DNA of 64,000 nt from Sphingobium yanoikuyae (GTDB lineage Bacteria; Pseudomonadota; Alphaproteobacteria; Sphingomonadales; Sphingomonadaceae), in contig NZ_CP139979.1 in assembly GCF_034424525.1 (NCBI RefSeq), positions 4,301,501 to 4,365,500 of the forward strand, in the 5' to 3' direction. The translations under genes and the position numbers were made by a program. The notes beneath the pieces were generated by a model. It had not been told where the DNA came from. It was given only the letters and a program-made list of their open reading frames with translations, and made no database searches. Positions 36,667-47,111 of this stretch are shown in pieces. Position 1 is the stretch's first letter. Each line of letters begins with the position of its first letter.

Positions 36667-37517
36667 CCCGCCGGCTCGCCGCTTTGCTGGTCCTCACCGC
36701 GCTGCCGCTTGCCCCGGCGATACTGCGCGCAGCGCCGGCTATGGTGGCTGGACCCGATTTCATCCTGTCCGGCCCGGCGATCCAGGGCGGCACTTTGCTC
36801 GGCACCGCGCCGGCCGGCACGGTCGCGCTGCATTTCGGCGACCAACTGGTGCCGGTCGATGCCGATGGCCGCTTCCTGATCGCCTTCGATCGGGATGCGC
36901 CGCCACCGGCCAGGCTCAGCGCACGGCTGTCGAATGGTCGGGTCATCGATCGCGCGCTGACCGTCGCGCCGCGCGAATGGCGGCTGGAACGGATCAACGC
37001 GCCGCTGCGGCCGACCAAAAGCAGCGAGGCCTTCCTTGCCCTGCGCAAGCCCGAACTGGAGCAGATCGCAGCCGCGCGCGACAAGGTGACGGACGCGCAG
37101 GGCTGGCGCCAGACTTTCATCTGGCCGCGCCTGGGTCGGATTTCCGGCCTGTTCGGGTCGCAGCGCATCTATCAGGGGCAGCCGGGCGCCTATCATGGCG
37201 GCGTCGATGTCGCGGGCGCGACTGGCGAGCCGGTGGTGGCGCCGGCGGACGGGGTGGTGATCCTGGCCGCCGATCACCCCTTCACGCTGGAGGGCAATCT
37301 GCTGATGATCGACCATGGCCATGGCCTCAACAGCGCCTTCCTGCATCTGTCGCGGATCGACGTGAAGCCCGGCGACCATGTGGCACAGGGGCAACGCATC
37401 GGCGCGATCGGCGCCACCGGTCGCGCCACCGGCCCCCATCTTCACTGGGGCATGAAATGGAACGATGCGCGCATCGACCCGCTGCTGCTCGCCGGGCCGA
37501 TGCCGCAACCGCGATAG
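36663..37517 (+). CDS. M23 family peptidoglycan metallopeptidase
   Basis: Exported LytM-type zinc peptidase, 284 residues, acting on peptidoglycan cross-bridges or serving as an amidase activator. It has a signal peptide (LLVLTALPLAPAILRAAPA). The catalytic domain (about residues 165 to 270) carries H-x3-D in YHGGVDVAG and H-x-H in GPHLHWGMKW, with HGHGLNSAFLHLSRIDVKPGD between; the zinc ligands are therefore intact. An N-terminal beta-rich domain precedes it. The ATG at 36663 overlaps the DUF2093 stop. Confidence 0.9.
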   Translation: MTRRLAALLVLTALPLAPAILRAAPAMVAGPDFILSGPAIQGGTLLGTAPAGTVALHFGDQLVPVDADGRFLIAFDRDAPPPARLSARLSNGRVIDRALTVAPREWRLERINAPLRPTKSSEAFLALRKPELEQIAAARDKVTDAQGWRQTFIWPRLGRISGLFGSQRIYQGQPGAYHGGVDVAGATGEPVVAPADGVVILAADHPFTLEGNLLMIDHGHGLNSAFLHLSRIDVKPGDHVAQGQRIGAIGATGRATGPHLHWGMKWNDARIDPLLLAGPMPQPR

Positions 37518-37520
37518 GGA

Positions 37521-38069
37521 TCAGCCGACGCGCTTCACCCGCACGGCGCGTCCGCCCTCGACCTTGCCCAGGAAGCTGCCGATGGCGCCGCGCTTGATCT
37601 CGATCATGTTGCCCGGCTTTGGATCACGACCGGTAACGGCTTCGGTGGTCATCCACTGCGCGCCATCCTCCAGGGTGATCAGCCACTTGCCATAGCCCAT
37701 GCTCTTCACCGCTGAAATCTTCGCTTCGATCTGCGACAGACCTTCGGCTTCGGGCGATTCTGCCTTGTCATCATCGCCGCCTAGGAACGGCAATTTGGGG
37801 AAGGAGAAGCCGAACAGGGTCCGCCGGGTCTTGGTGAGCTCGCTCTTGTCGAGCACGACCACTTCGTCGCGCTGCGCCGCGCCGTCCATCGCGGCAACCT
37901 GCCGATCGAAACAGGCCAGGCGGGTCTTGTCGTCCGGGATTTCACGACATTTCAAAAGGTCCGTGAAAATTTCGGGCTTGGGCTGCTGGCGGGGTGCGGC
38001 GATGCTTTGGGTTGTCGCCAGGCAAAGGGAAAGGGTCAGAAATAGGCTTGAAATGGCCTTGGTGCGCAT
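37521..38069 (-). CDS. Hypothetical exported protein
   Basis: Protein of 182 residues with a signal peptide (SSLFLTLSLCLATTQSIAA). A short motif LLKCREIPDDKTRLACFDRQV with two Cys nine residues apart resembles the C...RLxCFD motif seen in several exported gammaproteobacterial and alphaproteobacterial small proteins. The C-terminus is a small beta domain (WLITLEDGAQWMTTEAV to the end). I do not recognise a function. The start at 38069 is supported by GAGCGAGAAAG upstream. It converges with the M23 gene (three bases between stops). Confidence 0.6.
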   Translation of the reverse strand: MRTKAISSLFLTLSLCLATTQSIAAPRQQPKPEIFTDLLKCREIPDDKTRLACFDRQVAAMDGAAQRDEVVVLDKSELTKTRRTLFGFSFPKLPFLGGDDDKAESPEAEGLSQIEAKISAVKSMGYGKWLITLEDGAQWMTTEAVTGRDPKPGNMIEIKRGAIGSFLGKVEGGRAVRVKRVG

Positions 38070-38457
38070 GATTCTTTCTCGCTCGCCGGATGAGGGCCGC
38101 AGCATGCACCGGCCTGAAAGAAGGTCAAGGGCGGCCGGGCTGGTGCAGCGCAGATGGGTGCAAGGTCATATTATGATCGCTGATTTGCTCGCAAATGCAG
38201 CATTGCTGCAATCATTTCAATCGTCGTGAAATTATCTTGCTTATCAGGTGTAAAATTGCGGTTGTTACGCCTTGTTGCATTTTTGATACAGCCCTGTCCA
38301 AAAGCGGCAAACTACGATTTCCCGCGCTTTACAGCAGCTTTCCCACCGCGCAGGTTCCGCCAATCCGTACGGGGGGATCGCTGTCGGGCACCTTATCCCC
38401 TTGTAGGTACACATGAAGGCAGGTGACTGCCCAACTCCAGAGCAAGGGACTGGAAAC
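38070..38457 (+). promoter_or_regulatory. AT-rich regulatory spacer upstream of TonB receptor
   Basis: About 390 bases without a gene, divergent from the hypothetical exported protein, and much richer in A+T than the rest of the window. Two adjacent dyads are clear: ATTTGC-TC-GCAAAT (38183-38196) and TGCAGC-ATT-GCTGCA (38196-38210). They suit one or two operators of LacI/GntR-like size. The start of the receptor has AAGGGA about eight bases upstream of the GTG. Confidence 0.55.
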
Positions 38458-41454
38458 GTGAAGACATTTTCGAAGAGGGCACTGCTGCGTGCCAGCGCCG
38501 CTCCGGCGATCCTCGGTGCGTCGCTGATCGCGACGGCCGCGTTCGCGCAGGATGCGCCGCAGGCCGCCGATGCGGAAGCCGCCGACACCATCATCGTCAC
38601 CGGCTCGCTGATCAAGAATCCGAACCTGGCCCAGTCGACCCCGGTCCTGGCCACCACGTCGGACGAAATCGACCTGCGCCAGAGCAACAACGCGGAACAG
38701 CTGCTCCGTGAAATTCCGGGTGTCGTTCCCAGCATCGGTTCGGCCGTGAACAACGGCAACGGCGGTGCATCGACCCTGAACCTTCGTGGTCTGGGTTCGA
38801 ACCGCAACCTGGTTCTGGTCGATGGCCGTCGCATGGTGCCTTATGGCCTGGGCGGCGTTTTCGATCTTAACAACATTCCGCTGGCCCTGGTCGAGCGCGT
38901 CGACGTGCTGACCGGTGGTGCATCGACCACCTATGGCGCCGACGCCATCGCCGGCGTGGCCAACTTCATCCTGAAGAAGGACTTCTCGGGCTTCGAAGCC
39001 AATCTGTCGGAACAGCTGACCGACGATGGCGACGGCAACACCTTCCGCGCCGACGTCACCATGGGCGCGAACTTCGATGACGGCCGCGGTAACGCCGTGT
39101 TCAGCATCGGTTATCAGGAAGTCGACCCCGTCTATCAGGGCGCGCGTTCCTTCTCGAGCACCTATCTGGAATCCTATCTGGCCGAATGTACTTCGTGCCA
39201 GGGTTCGGGCACGTCCACGCCGACCCGCATGTCGCTGCCGGGTGTCGGTACGCGTCAGATCAGCGCCGACGGCAATTCGCTGGTTCCGACCTACCAGACC
39301 TATAACTTCAACCCGTACAACATCTTCCAGACGCCGTTTAAGCGTTTCAACATGTTCGGTTCGGCCAATTACGAGATCAGCGACTCGGTCAAGGCCTATA
39401 CCCGTGGCATGTTCTCGAAGAACACGGTCAACACGATCATCGCGCCGTCGGGTGCCTTCGCCCTTTCGGTCGTGATCCCCTACAGCAACCCCTATCTGAC
39501 CGATGGCATCCGCAACCAGTTCTGTAACGCGAATGGTCTGACCACCGCACAGTGCTCGGCCGCTGCTGCTGCCACCGATCCGACCAGCGCCGACTACCGC
39601 ACCTTCAACACCACGATCTCGCGTCGTGCGGTCGAAGCCGGTCCGCGTATCTCGGAATTCAAGACCACCTTCTTCGACTATGCACTGGGCTTCCAGGGCG
39701 ACATCGGCTCGCACCTGAGCTGGGACGTCGGCGGTTCCTATGGTGAATCGGAGCAGGTTCAGACGCAGAAGGGCTACACGCTCAACTCGCGCTTCCGTAA
39801 TGCGTTGCTGGCAACCAACACCACGACCTGCCTTGACGGTTCGGAAACTTGTGTTCCCGTCAACATCTTCGGCCCGACCGGCTCGATCACCCAGGACATG
39901 GTCGACTATCTGAGCGCGAACAGCCAGATCACGACCAAGACCACCCTGGCCCAGGCGCACGCCACCCTGAGCGGTGACTTCGGCGTGACCTCGCCGCTGG
40001 CATCGAACCCGATCGGCTTCGCCGTCGGTGGTGAATATCGCAAGTACACCGCGTCGATCGAATCCGATCTGCTGTCGCAGGCGAACGATCTGGGCGGCGC
40101 TGGTGGTGCCCAGCCGAACGTGAACGGCGGCTTCGACGTCTATGAAGCCTATGGCGAACTGATCGCTCCGCTGATCGAGGACCGTCCCTTCGCGAAGCTG
40201 CTGTCGGTTGGCGCTGGCGTTCGTTATTCGAGCTATTCGGTCGATGCGCCGACCAGCCCGAGCTACGACACCTGGACCTACAAGTTCGAAGGCAGCTGGG
40301 CTCCGGTCGCTGACCTGAAGTTCCGCGGCAACTACTCGCGCGCCGTTCGTGCGCCGAACGTTTCGGAACTGTTCACGCCGGTGACCGTCGGTCTGACCAA
40401 CCTCGGCACCGATCCCTGCGCCGGCAGCGCTCCGCTCGCCAATGCCAACCTGGCTGCGGTGTGTCTCGCTCAGGGCGCGCCCGCTTCGACGATCGGCTTC
40501 ATTGATCAGCCTTCGGCGGCGCAGGCGAATGCCAGCAACGGCGGCAACCTGAACATCAAGCCGGAAACCTCGGACAGCTGGGGCGTCGGTGCGACCTTCA
40601 CGCCGACCTTCCTGCCGGGCTTCAACGCCACGATCGACTATTATAACATCAAGGTGAAGAACGCGATCACCAGCCCGACCCCGGGCGATGCGATCGCAGC
40701 CTGCTTCGACAATCTGACCGCAGACAGCGCCTCCAAGCCTGCCTGTACCTCGATCGGTCGTTCGGAAGATGGCAGCCTCAATGGTACGGCCACCGGTCTC
40801 TACCTGCCGCTGTCGAATACGGGCCGTTTGAAGACCGACGGTATCGACCTCTCGCTGAACTATAAGCATGAGTTCGACTTCGCGACGCTGACCCTGGGCT
40901 TCAACGGCAACTGGACCAACAGCTCGAAGTTCCAGGCGCTCCCGACCTCGCTGAACCGCGATTGCGTCGGTTACTACTCGGTCAACTGTGCTTCGATCCA
41001 GCCGAAGTTCCAGTGGTCGCAGCGCACCACCTTCACCTTCGGTGATGTCGATCTGTCGCTCCTGTGGCGCCATATCAACAAGGTCAAGTATGAGCCCGCT
41101 CAGCTGCAGGCTGATATGGACGCCGCTGAGGCGCTCAATCGCGACGAAGACGGCAATCTTCTGCCGGTGGCGGACCAGGGTTGCCCCGACTATGCTGGCG
41201 CGGATGAAGGCGGTTGCGTGGTTGACTCGCAGTTCCGCAAGATCAAGTCGTACGACTATTTCGACCTGACCGCTCGTGCGCAGGTTTCGGATAACGTGAT
41301 GCTGACCTTCACCGTCATGAACATGTTCGACAAGAAGCCCCCGATCCTCGGTGGTTCGGTCGGTTCGACCAGCTACAACAGCGGCAACACCTACCCGTCG
41401 ACCTATGACGCTCTGGGCCGCAAGTTCGCTGTCAGCGCGAAGATGAAGTTCTGA
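38458..41454 (+). CDS. TonB-dependent receptor
   Basis: Outer-membrane importer of 998 residues. The start GTG at 38458 gives a signal peptide ending TAAFAQ. A TonB-box-like segment and plug begin near IIVTGSLIKNPN and include RGLGSNRNLVLVDGRRMVPYG and VERVDVLTGGASTTYGADAIAGV. The C-terminal barrel has the typical RGNYSRAVRAPNVSELFTP and closes with SAKMKF (aromatic last residue). Extracellular-loop Cys pairs (CTSCQG, CLDGSETC, CPDYAGADEGGC) may be disulfides. Codons end in T more often than in neighbours, a hint of high expression. Substrate unknown; the neighbours are a sulfotransferase-like gene and a TPR-hydroxylase. Confidence 0.93.
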   Translation: MKTFSKRALLRASAAPAILGASLIATAAFAQDAPQAADAEAADTIIVTGSLIKNPNLAQSTPVLATTSDEIDLRQSNNAEQLLREIPGVVPSIGSAVNNGNGGASTLNLRGLGSNRNLVLVDGRRMVPYGLGGVFDLNNIPLALVERVDVLTGGASTTYGADAIAGVANFILKKDFSGFEANLSEQLTDDGDGNTFRADVTMGANFDDGRGNAVFSIGYQEVDPVYQGARSFSSTYLESYLAECTSCQGSGTSTPTRMSLPGVGTRQISADGNSLVPTYQTYNFNPYNIFQTPFKRFNMFGSANYEISDSVKAYTRGMFSKNTVNTIIAPSGAFALSVVIPYSNPYLTDGIRNQFCNANGLTTAQCSAAAAATDPTSADYRTFNTTISRRAVEAGPRISEFKTTFFDYALGFQGDIGSHLSWDVGGSYGESEQVQTQKGYTLNSRFRNALLATNTTTCLDGSETCVPVNIFGPTGSITQDMVDYLSANSQITTKTTLAQAHATLSGDFGVTSPLASNPIGFAVGGEYRKYTASIESDLLSQANDLGGAGGAQPNVNGGFDVYEAYGELIAPLIEDRPFAKLLSVGAGVRYSSYSVDAPTSPSYDTWTYKFEGSWAPVADLKFRGNYSRAVRAPNVSELFTPVTVGLTNLGTDPCAGSAPLANANLAAVCLAQGAPASTIGFIDQPSAAQANASNGGNLNIKPETSDSWGVGATFTPTFLPGFNATIDYYNIKVKNAITSPTPGDAIAACFDNLTADSASKPACTSIGRSEDGSLNGTATGLYLPLSNTGRLKTDGIDLSLNYKHEFDFATLTLGFNGNWTNSSKFQALPTSLNRDCVGYYSVNCASIQPKFQWSQRTTFTFGDVDLSLLWRHINKVKYEPAQLQADMDAAEALNRDEDGNLLPVADQGCPDYAGADEGGCVVDSQFRKIKSYDYFDLTARAQVSDNVMLTFTVMNMFDKKPPILGGSVGSTSYNSGNTYPSTYDALGRKFAVSAKMKF

Positions 41455-41482
41455 TCCTGATCGGAACCATCTGAACAAAAAG

Positions 41483-41513
41483 AGAGGCGGATCGCAGGAT
41501 CTGCCTCTTTTTT
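41483..41513 (+). terminator. Rho-independent terminator of TonB receptor gene
   Basis: Stem AGAGGCGGATC / GATCTGCCTCT (one G-U) with GCAG loop, followed by a T6 run. It lies 28 bases after the receptor stop. Confidence 0.9.
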
Positions 41514-41558
41514 ATTGTCCAGTCGATATTGCGTCGGCGCTGGGCCTATGGGGCCGTC

Positions 41559-42602
41559 TTATCCGGCCAGGCCATGGTCCAGTTGCATGGGCACGTCGAA
41601 ACGCTTCGCCAGTTCCTCGGCCCAGTGCAGCACCATCGCGATCTCCTCGCCATGGGCGGCGATCGCCTGCCTCTTGTCATCTTTGCGCCGCTCGGCGCCA
41701 AAGGCGTTGCCGGTCTTGCTGTCGGTGGTGAAGGCGGGGCCGGCCAATATCGCATCGATCCCGCCATCGTCGATCGACAGGCGGAAATGGCGGATCAGTT
41801 CCGCCATGCTGCCGGCCGGGTCAGCCATCAGCCGGTCGCTGTCCAGGGATCGCACGCGATCAGGACCCAGCGATTGCAGCAGTGCGGCAAATTGCGCCTT
41901 CTGGGCCAGCCATCCCACTGCTGCCGCCTGCAGGTCGGTCAGTTCCAGATAGTCGCTCTGGTCAAAGCCGAAGGGAATGGCGCCGTCGCGTATCTGCTTG
42001 ATCAGCAATTCCCGCGCCCAGCGACGGCTCCACAATCCCTTGCGGGCGATGGAGGAGAGATATTGTTCCAGCGGCGCGTAAAGCAGCAGGGCCTTCGCAT
42101 CCGGCTTCATCGCCATCATCGCCGGGATCAGGCCGTTGACGATATTGGACGGCTTGATGATCATCGCTTCGCCGGCCGCGAACGGACGGGCAAGCAGGCC
42201 CAGTCCCTGGTCCATCACCATCGCGATCTGCCGCCCTGTGCCGCCCCGATGGCGCCAGCCGACCATGTCGTTCAGCAGCACCGGTTCCTTCAGCGTCGAA
42301 GCCATGCCCGGCCGATCCAGCGCGCGCGCCAGCAGCGTCGAGCAGCAATAGGCAGTATGAAAAATGAAATGCATCGGCGCCGGCGCGGGCGCCTCGGCCA
42401 GCATCGCGCTGCGGCTGACCACCAATGGCGGATCGGACTTCAGATATTCGTCGGTCAGGAACGTCGCGGACGCGCGCTGTTCGCGGTCCACATGGATCAG
42501 ATGGATCTGGTCCTGTCGTTCATCATAACGATGCGCCAGCCAGGCCGGATTGCGGGCGATCGCGCCCATGTCGGTGACCTTGTCGTTCATTGCCGGAGCC
42601 AT
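41559..42602 (-). CDS. Sulfotransferase-family-like protein
   Basis: Protein of 347 residues that resembles the PAPS-dependent sulfotransferase superfamily. The 5'-phosphosulfate loop would be FIFHTAYCCSTLLARALD, and a Ser-type 3'-phosphate site may be in the region LLYAPLEQYLSSIARKG. Catalytic and PAPS-binding residues vary in these bacterial members, so activity is not certain. The start at 42602 has GGGGAG six bases upstream; a farther ATG (42626) would lack one. It is convergent with the TonB receptor and divergent from the TPR-hydroxylase across 94 bases. CysQ, which would remove the PAP by-product, is at 30.4 kb. Confidence 0.65.
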   Translation of the reverse strand: MAPAMNDKVTDMGAIARNPAWLAHRYDERQDQIHLIHVDREQRASATFLTDEYLKSDPPLVVSRSAMLAEAPAPAPMHFIFHTAYCCSTLLARALDRPGMASTLKEPVLLNDMVGWRHRGGTGRQIAMVMDQGLGLLARPFAAGEAMIIKPSNIVNGLIPAMMAMKPDAKALLLYAPLEQYLSSIARKGLWSRRWARELLIKQIRDGAIPFGFDQSDYLELTDLQAAAVGWLAQKAQFAALLQSLGPDRVRSLDSDRLMADPAGSMAELIRHFRLSIDDGGIDAILAGPAFTTDSKTGNAFGAERRKDDKRQAIAAHGEEIAMVLHWAEELAKRFDVPMQLDHGLAG

Positions 42603-42696
42603 CGCATGCTCCCCTTGGAACGACAAGCGTCGGCCCGCCGATTTCGGGTTGCCGGATGGCCGGCCCTTGGGCAGTTTCGGTGCAGGGGGAATGATG

Positions 42697-43968
42697 ATGA
42701 CGATAATGGTGGAAGATTATTTGCGCGCGGCAGATGGTGCGCGCAGCCGGGGGGATCGCGCCGAGGAAGCGCGCCAGTTGGACGCCGCATTGCGGCAGGC
42801 GGACAATTCGCCGCAACTGCTCAACCGGCGCGGCATGCTGGCGCTGACGATGGGGCAGGCGAAAGAAGCCTTTGGCTTTTTCGAGCAGGCGGCGCAGCTT
42901 GATCCGAAGGAGCCGGCGCTGTGGATGAATCTTGCGACGGCGGCCCGCGGTGCGGGGAACAGCGATGGCGAACGCCGGGCGCTGGAACAGGTGGTCACGC
43001 TCGACCAGACTCACTTCATGGCCCAGCTGAGGCTCGCGGAATGGGAGGAGCGGGCAGGAGAATTGGCCGCTGCGACCCAGCGCTGGGGCAACGTCCTGGC
43101 ACTGGCGTTGGGATATGAGGATCTTCCACCCGCGCTCACTGATCGGCTGGCCGAGGCGCGGGCCTTCGTTGCCCAGCGCATGTCGGGCTTCGCGCAGGAA
43201 ATGGATGCCGCGCTTCAGCCGGCGATGGAGGGGCTTGATCCTGGCGAGACGCGGCGGTTCCAGGCCGGCATGGACCGGCTGCTGGGGCGGCGGCGCATCT
43301 ACCATAATGAATGTTCGGGCCTTCATTTTCCGTTTCTGCCAGCCGATGAATTTTTCGACCGCTCTCACTTCCCATGGATGGCGCAGCTTGAGGCGAAAAC
43401 CGATGCGATCCGCGCCGAACTGCTCAACCTGCTTGAAAATGGCGATGACCTGCTTCGCCCTTATGTCCGGCTGGAGGACGGGACACCGACGAACAAATGG
43501 ACGGCACTGGACCAGTCGCTTGACTGGGGTGCCTGTTTCCTGTGGGAATATGGTCGTCGCAATGATGCGGTCTGCGATCTATGCCCGGAAACGGCCGCCA
43601 TCCTGGAGTCGCTGCCGCGCAGCGACATCGATGGACGTGCCCCTTCGGCCTTTTTCTCGCTGCTGCGGCCGCATGCTCATATTCCGGCGCATACCGGCGT
43701 CACCAATATCCGCACGATCATCCATCTGCCGCTGATCGTGCCGCCCGGTTGCCGCTTCCGTGTCGGTGGTGAAACCCGCGCCTGGGTCGAGGGCGAAGCT
43801 TTCGCCTTTGACGATACGATCGAGCATGAAGCGTGGAATGACAGTGACGCCTTGCGCGCTGTCCTGATTTTTGACGTTTGGAATCCGCATCTTACGCCGC
43901 TGGAGCAGCAATTGTTGGCTCGCTATTATGCAGCTGCAGATCAGAGTTCGCATCGGCCGCCGGAATAA
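42697..43968 (+). CDS. TPR and aspartyl/asparaginyl beta-hydroxylase domain protein
   Basis: Protein of about 423 residues. The N-terminal half (to about residue 150) is TPR, with repeats around EEARQLDAALRQAD, GQAKEAFGFFEQAAQLDP and DGERRALEQVVTLDQ. The C-terminal half is an Asp/Asn beta-hydroxylase (2-oxoglutarate/Fe) fold: the iron ligands and 2OG site lie in HIPAHTGVTNIRTIIHLPL and FAFDDTIEHEAWNDSDALRAVLIFDVWNP. It would hydroxylate Asp/Asn of a protein substrate, cytoplasmic, but the substrate is unknown. The start is one of several ATGs; 42697 is chosen for the spacing from GGGGGA. It is divergent from the sulfotransferase-like gene. Confidence 0.8.
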   Translation: MTIMVEDYLRAADGARSRGDRAEEARQLDAALRQADNSPQLLNRRGMLALTMGQAKEAFGFFEQAAQLDPKEPALWMNLATAARGAGNSDGERRALEQVVTLDQTHFMAQLRLAEWEERAGELAAATQRWGNVLALALGYEDLPPALTDRLAEARAFVAQRMSGFAQEMDAALQPAMEGLDPGETRRFQAGMDRLLGRRRIYHNECSGLHFPFLPADEFFDRSHFPWMAQLEAKTDAIRAELLNLLENGDDLLRPYVRLEDGTPTNKWTALDQSLDWGACFLWEYGRRNDAVCDLCPETAAILESLPRSDIDGRAPSAFFSLLRPHAHIPAHTGVTNIRTIIHLPLIVPPGCRFRVGGETRAWVEGEAFAFDDTIEHEAWNDSDALRAVLIFDVWNPHLTPLEQQLLARYYAAADQSSHRPPE

Positions 43969-44066
43969 GGACGCGCAACGCAGTTGTGACTTGCTGTGAT
44001 GCGGCATTTATATCAGGATTATTGCATGGATTTCGGTTCGACCGAACCGATGGCTGGAGTTTCATC

Positions 44067-44339
44067 ATGAAGGTGTTTTTGGTTCAACTGACCCTGGGGC
44101 TGACGCTGCTCGGCAGCAGCGTCGTCGTGGATGCGCAGGCCCCTGCGGCGGACGCGAAGCTGGATCGGAATGATCCCAATGCCGTGCGTTGCCGCCGTCT
44201 GGAGGTCACGGGTTCGCTGGTGCGCAAGGAGCGTGTCTGCAAGACCAATGCCGAATGGCGGGCGATCAGCGAGCAGCAAAATCGTGATGCCGATGACATG
44301 ATCACCCGTAGCCGGGCGGGCATGAACCCGAACGGCTGA
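44067..44339 (+). CDS. Small secreted protein with two conserved Cys
   Basis: Exported protein of 90 residues. It has a signal peptide (FLVQLTLGLTLLGSSVVVDAQ) and a mature part with VRCRRLEVTGSLVRKERVCKTNAEW, where two Cys 16 apart may form a disulfide around a Thr-Gly-Ser turn. I recall similar short proteins of unknown function in sphingomonads (Cys - Gly-Ser - Val-Cys-x-Thr - Glu-Trp). The ATG at 44067 has TGGAG 10 bases upstream. It follows the hydroxylase gene by 98 bases. Confidence 0.6.
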   Translation: MKVFLVQLTLGLTLLGSSVVVDAQAPAADAKLDRNDPNAVRCRRLEVTGSLVRKERVCKTNAEWRAISEQQNRDADDMITRSRAGMNPNG

Positions 44340-44401
44340 GCCGGCCTGCGGGCATGCTATTTTGCCTGTGCTCGCATGACCGGCCCGATTTCTACGCATG
44401 C

Positions 44402-44430
44402 GCAGGCCGATGGCATCGCCATCGGCCTGC
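44402..44430. terminator. Bidirectional hairpin between small secreted protein and clpB
   Basis: Perfect 13-base stem GCAGGCCGATGGC / GCCATCGGCCTGC with an ATC loop, lying seven bases beyond the clpB stop and 62 bases beyond the secreted-protein stop, between convergent genes. The plus side is followed by CTTGT only. Confidence 0.6.
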
Positions 44431-44436
44431 CTTGTA

Positions 44437-47016
<2,580 letters not shown>

Positions 47017-47044
47017 TAGCATCCCCTTCAAGGCATTGCTGGCG

Positions 47045-47072
47045 ATGTAATGTTGCAAAAATGACACACAAG
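47045..47072 (-). promoter_or_regulatory. Candidate RpoH-type promoter of clpB
   Basis: On the minus strand the sequence reads CTTG (-35, 47072-47069), 16 bases, then CATTACAT (-10-like), resembling the alphaproteobacterial heat-shock pattern CTTG-N16/18-CYTATNT only partly. The -35 lies inside the right arm of the stem described at 47069-47101. Confidence 0.35.
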
Positions 47073-47101
47073 GGGCGCGGGTAAAAAATCCGCGCCCCTT
47101 G
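47069..47101. other. Perfect 12-bp dyad between M28 peptidase and clpB
   Basis: CAAGGGGCGCGG and CCGCGCCCCTTG around a nine-base A-rich loop. It lies ten bases after the M28 stop and about 50 bases before the clpB start, so it could be a terminator for the former or shape the clpB promoter. Confidence 0.5.
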
Positions 47102-47111
47102 CCTATTTTAC

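Noticed and set aside
38329..41478. A long open frame antisense to the TonB receptor
   Set aside because: The receptor shows clear motifs and a signal peptide on the plus strand; the antisense translation is low complexity Arg/Ala/Val with no recognisable domain.
44067..44339. Resemblance of VTGSLV in the small secreted protein to VTGSLI in the TonB receptor
   Set aside because: Only six residues agree, in different contexts; I consider it chance.
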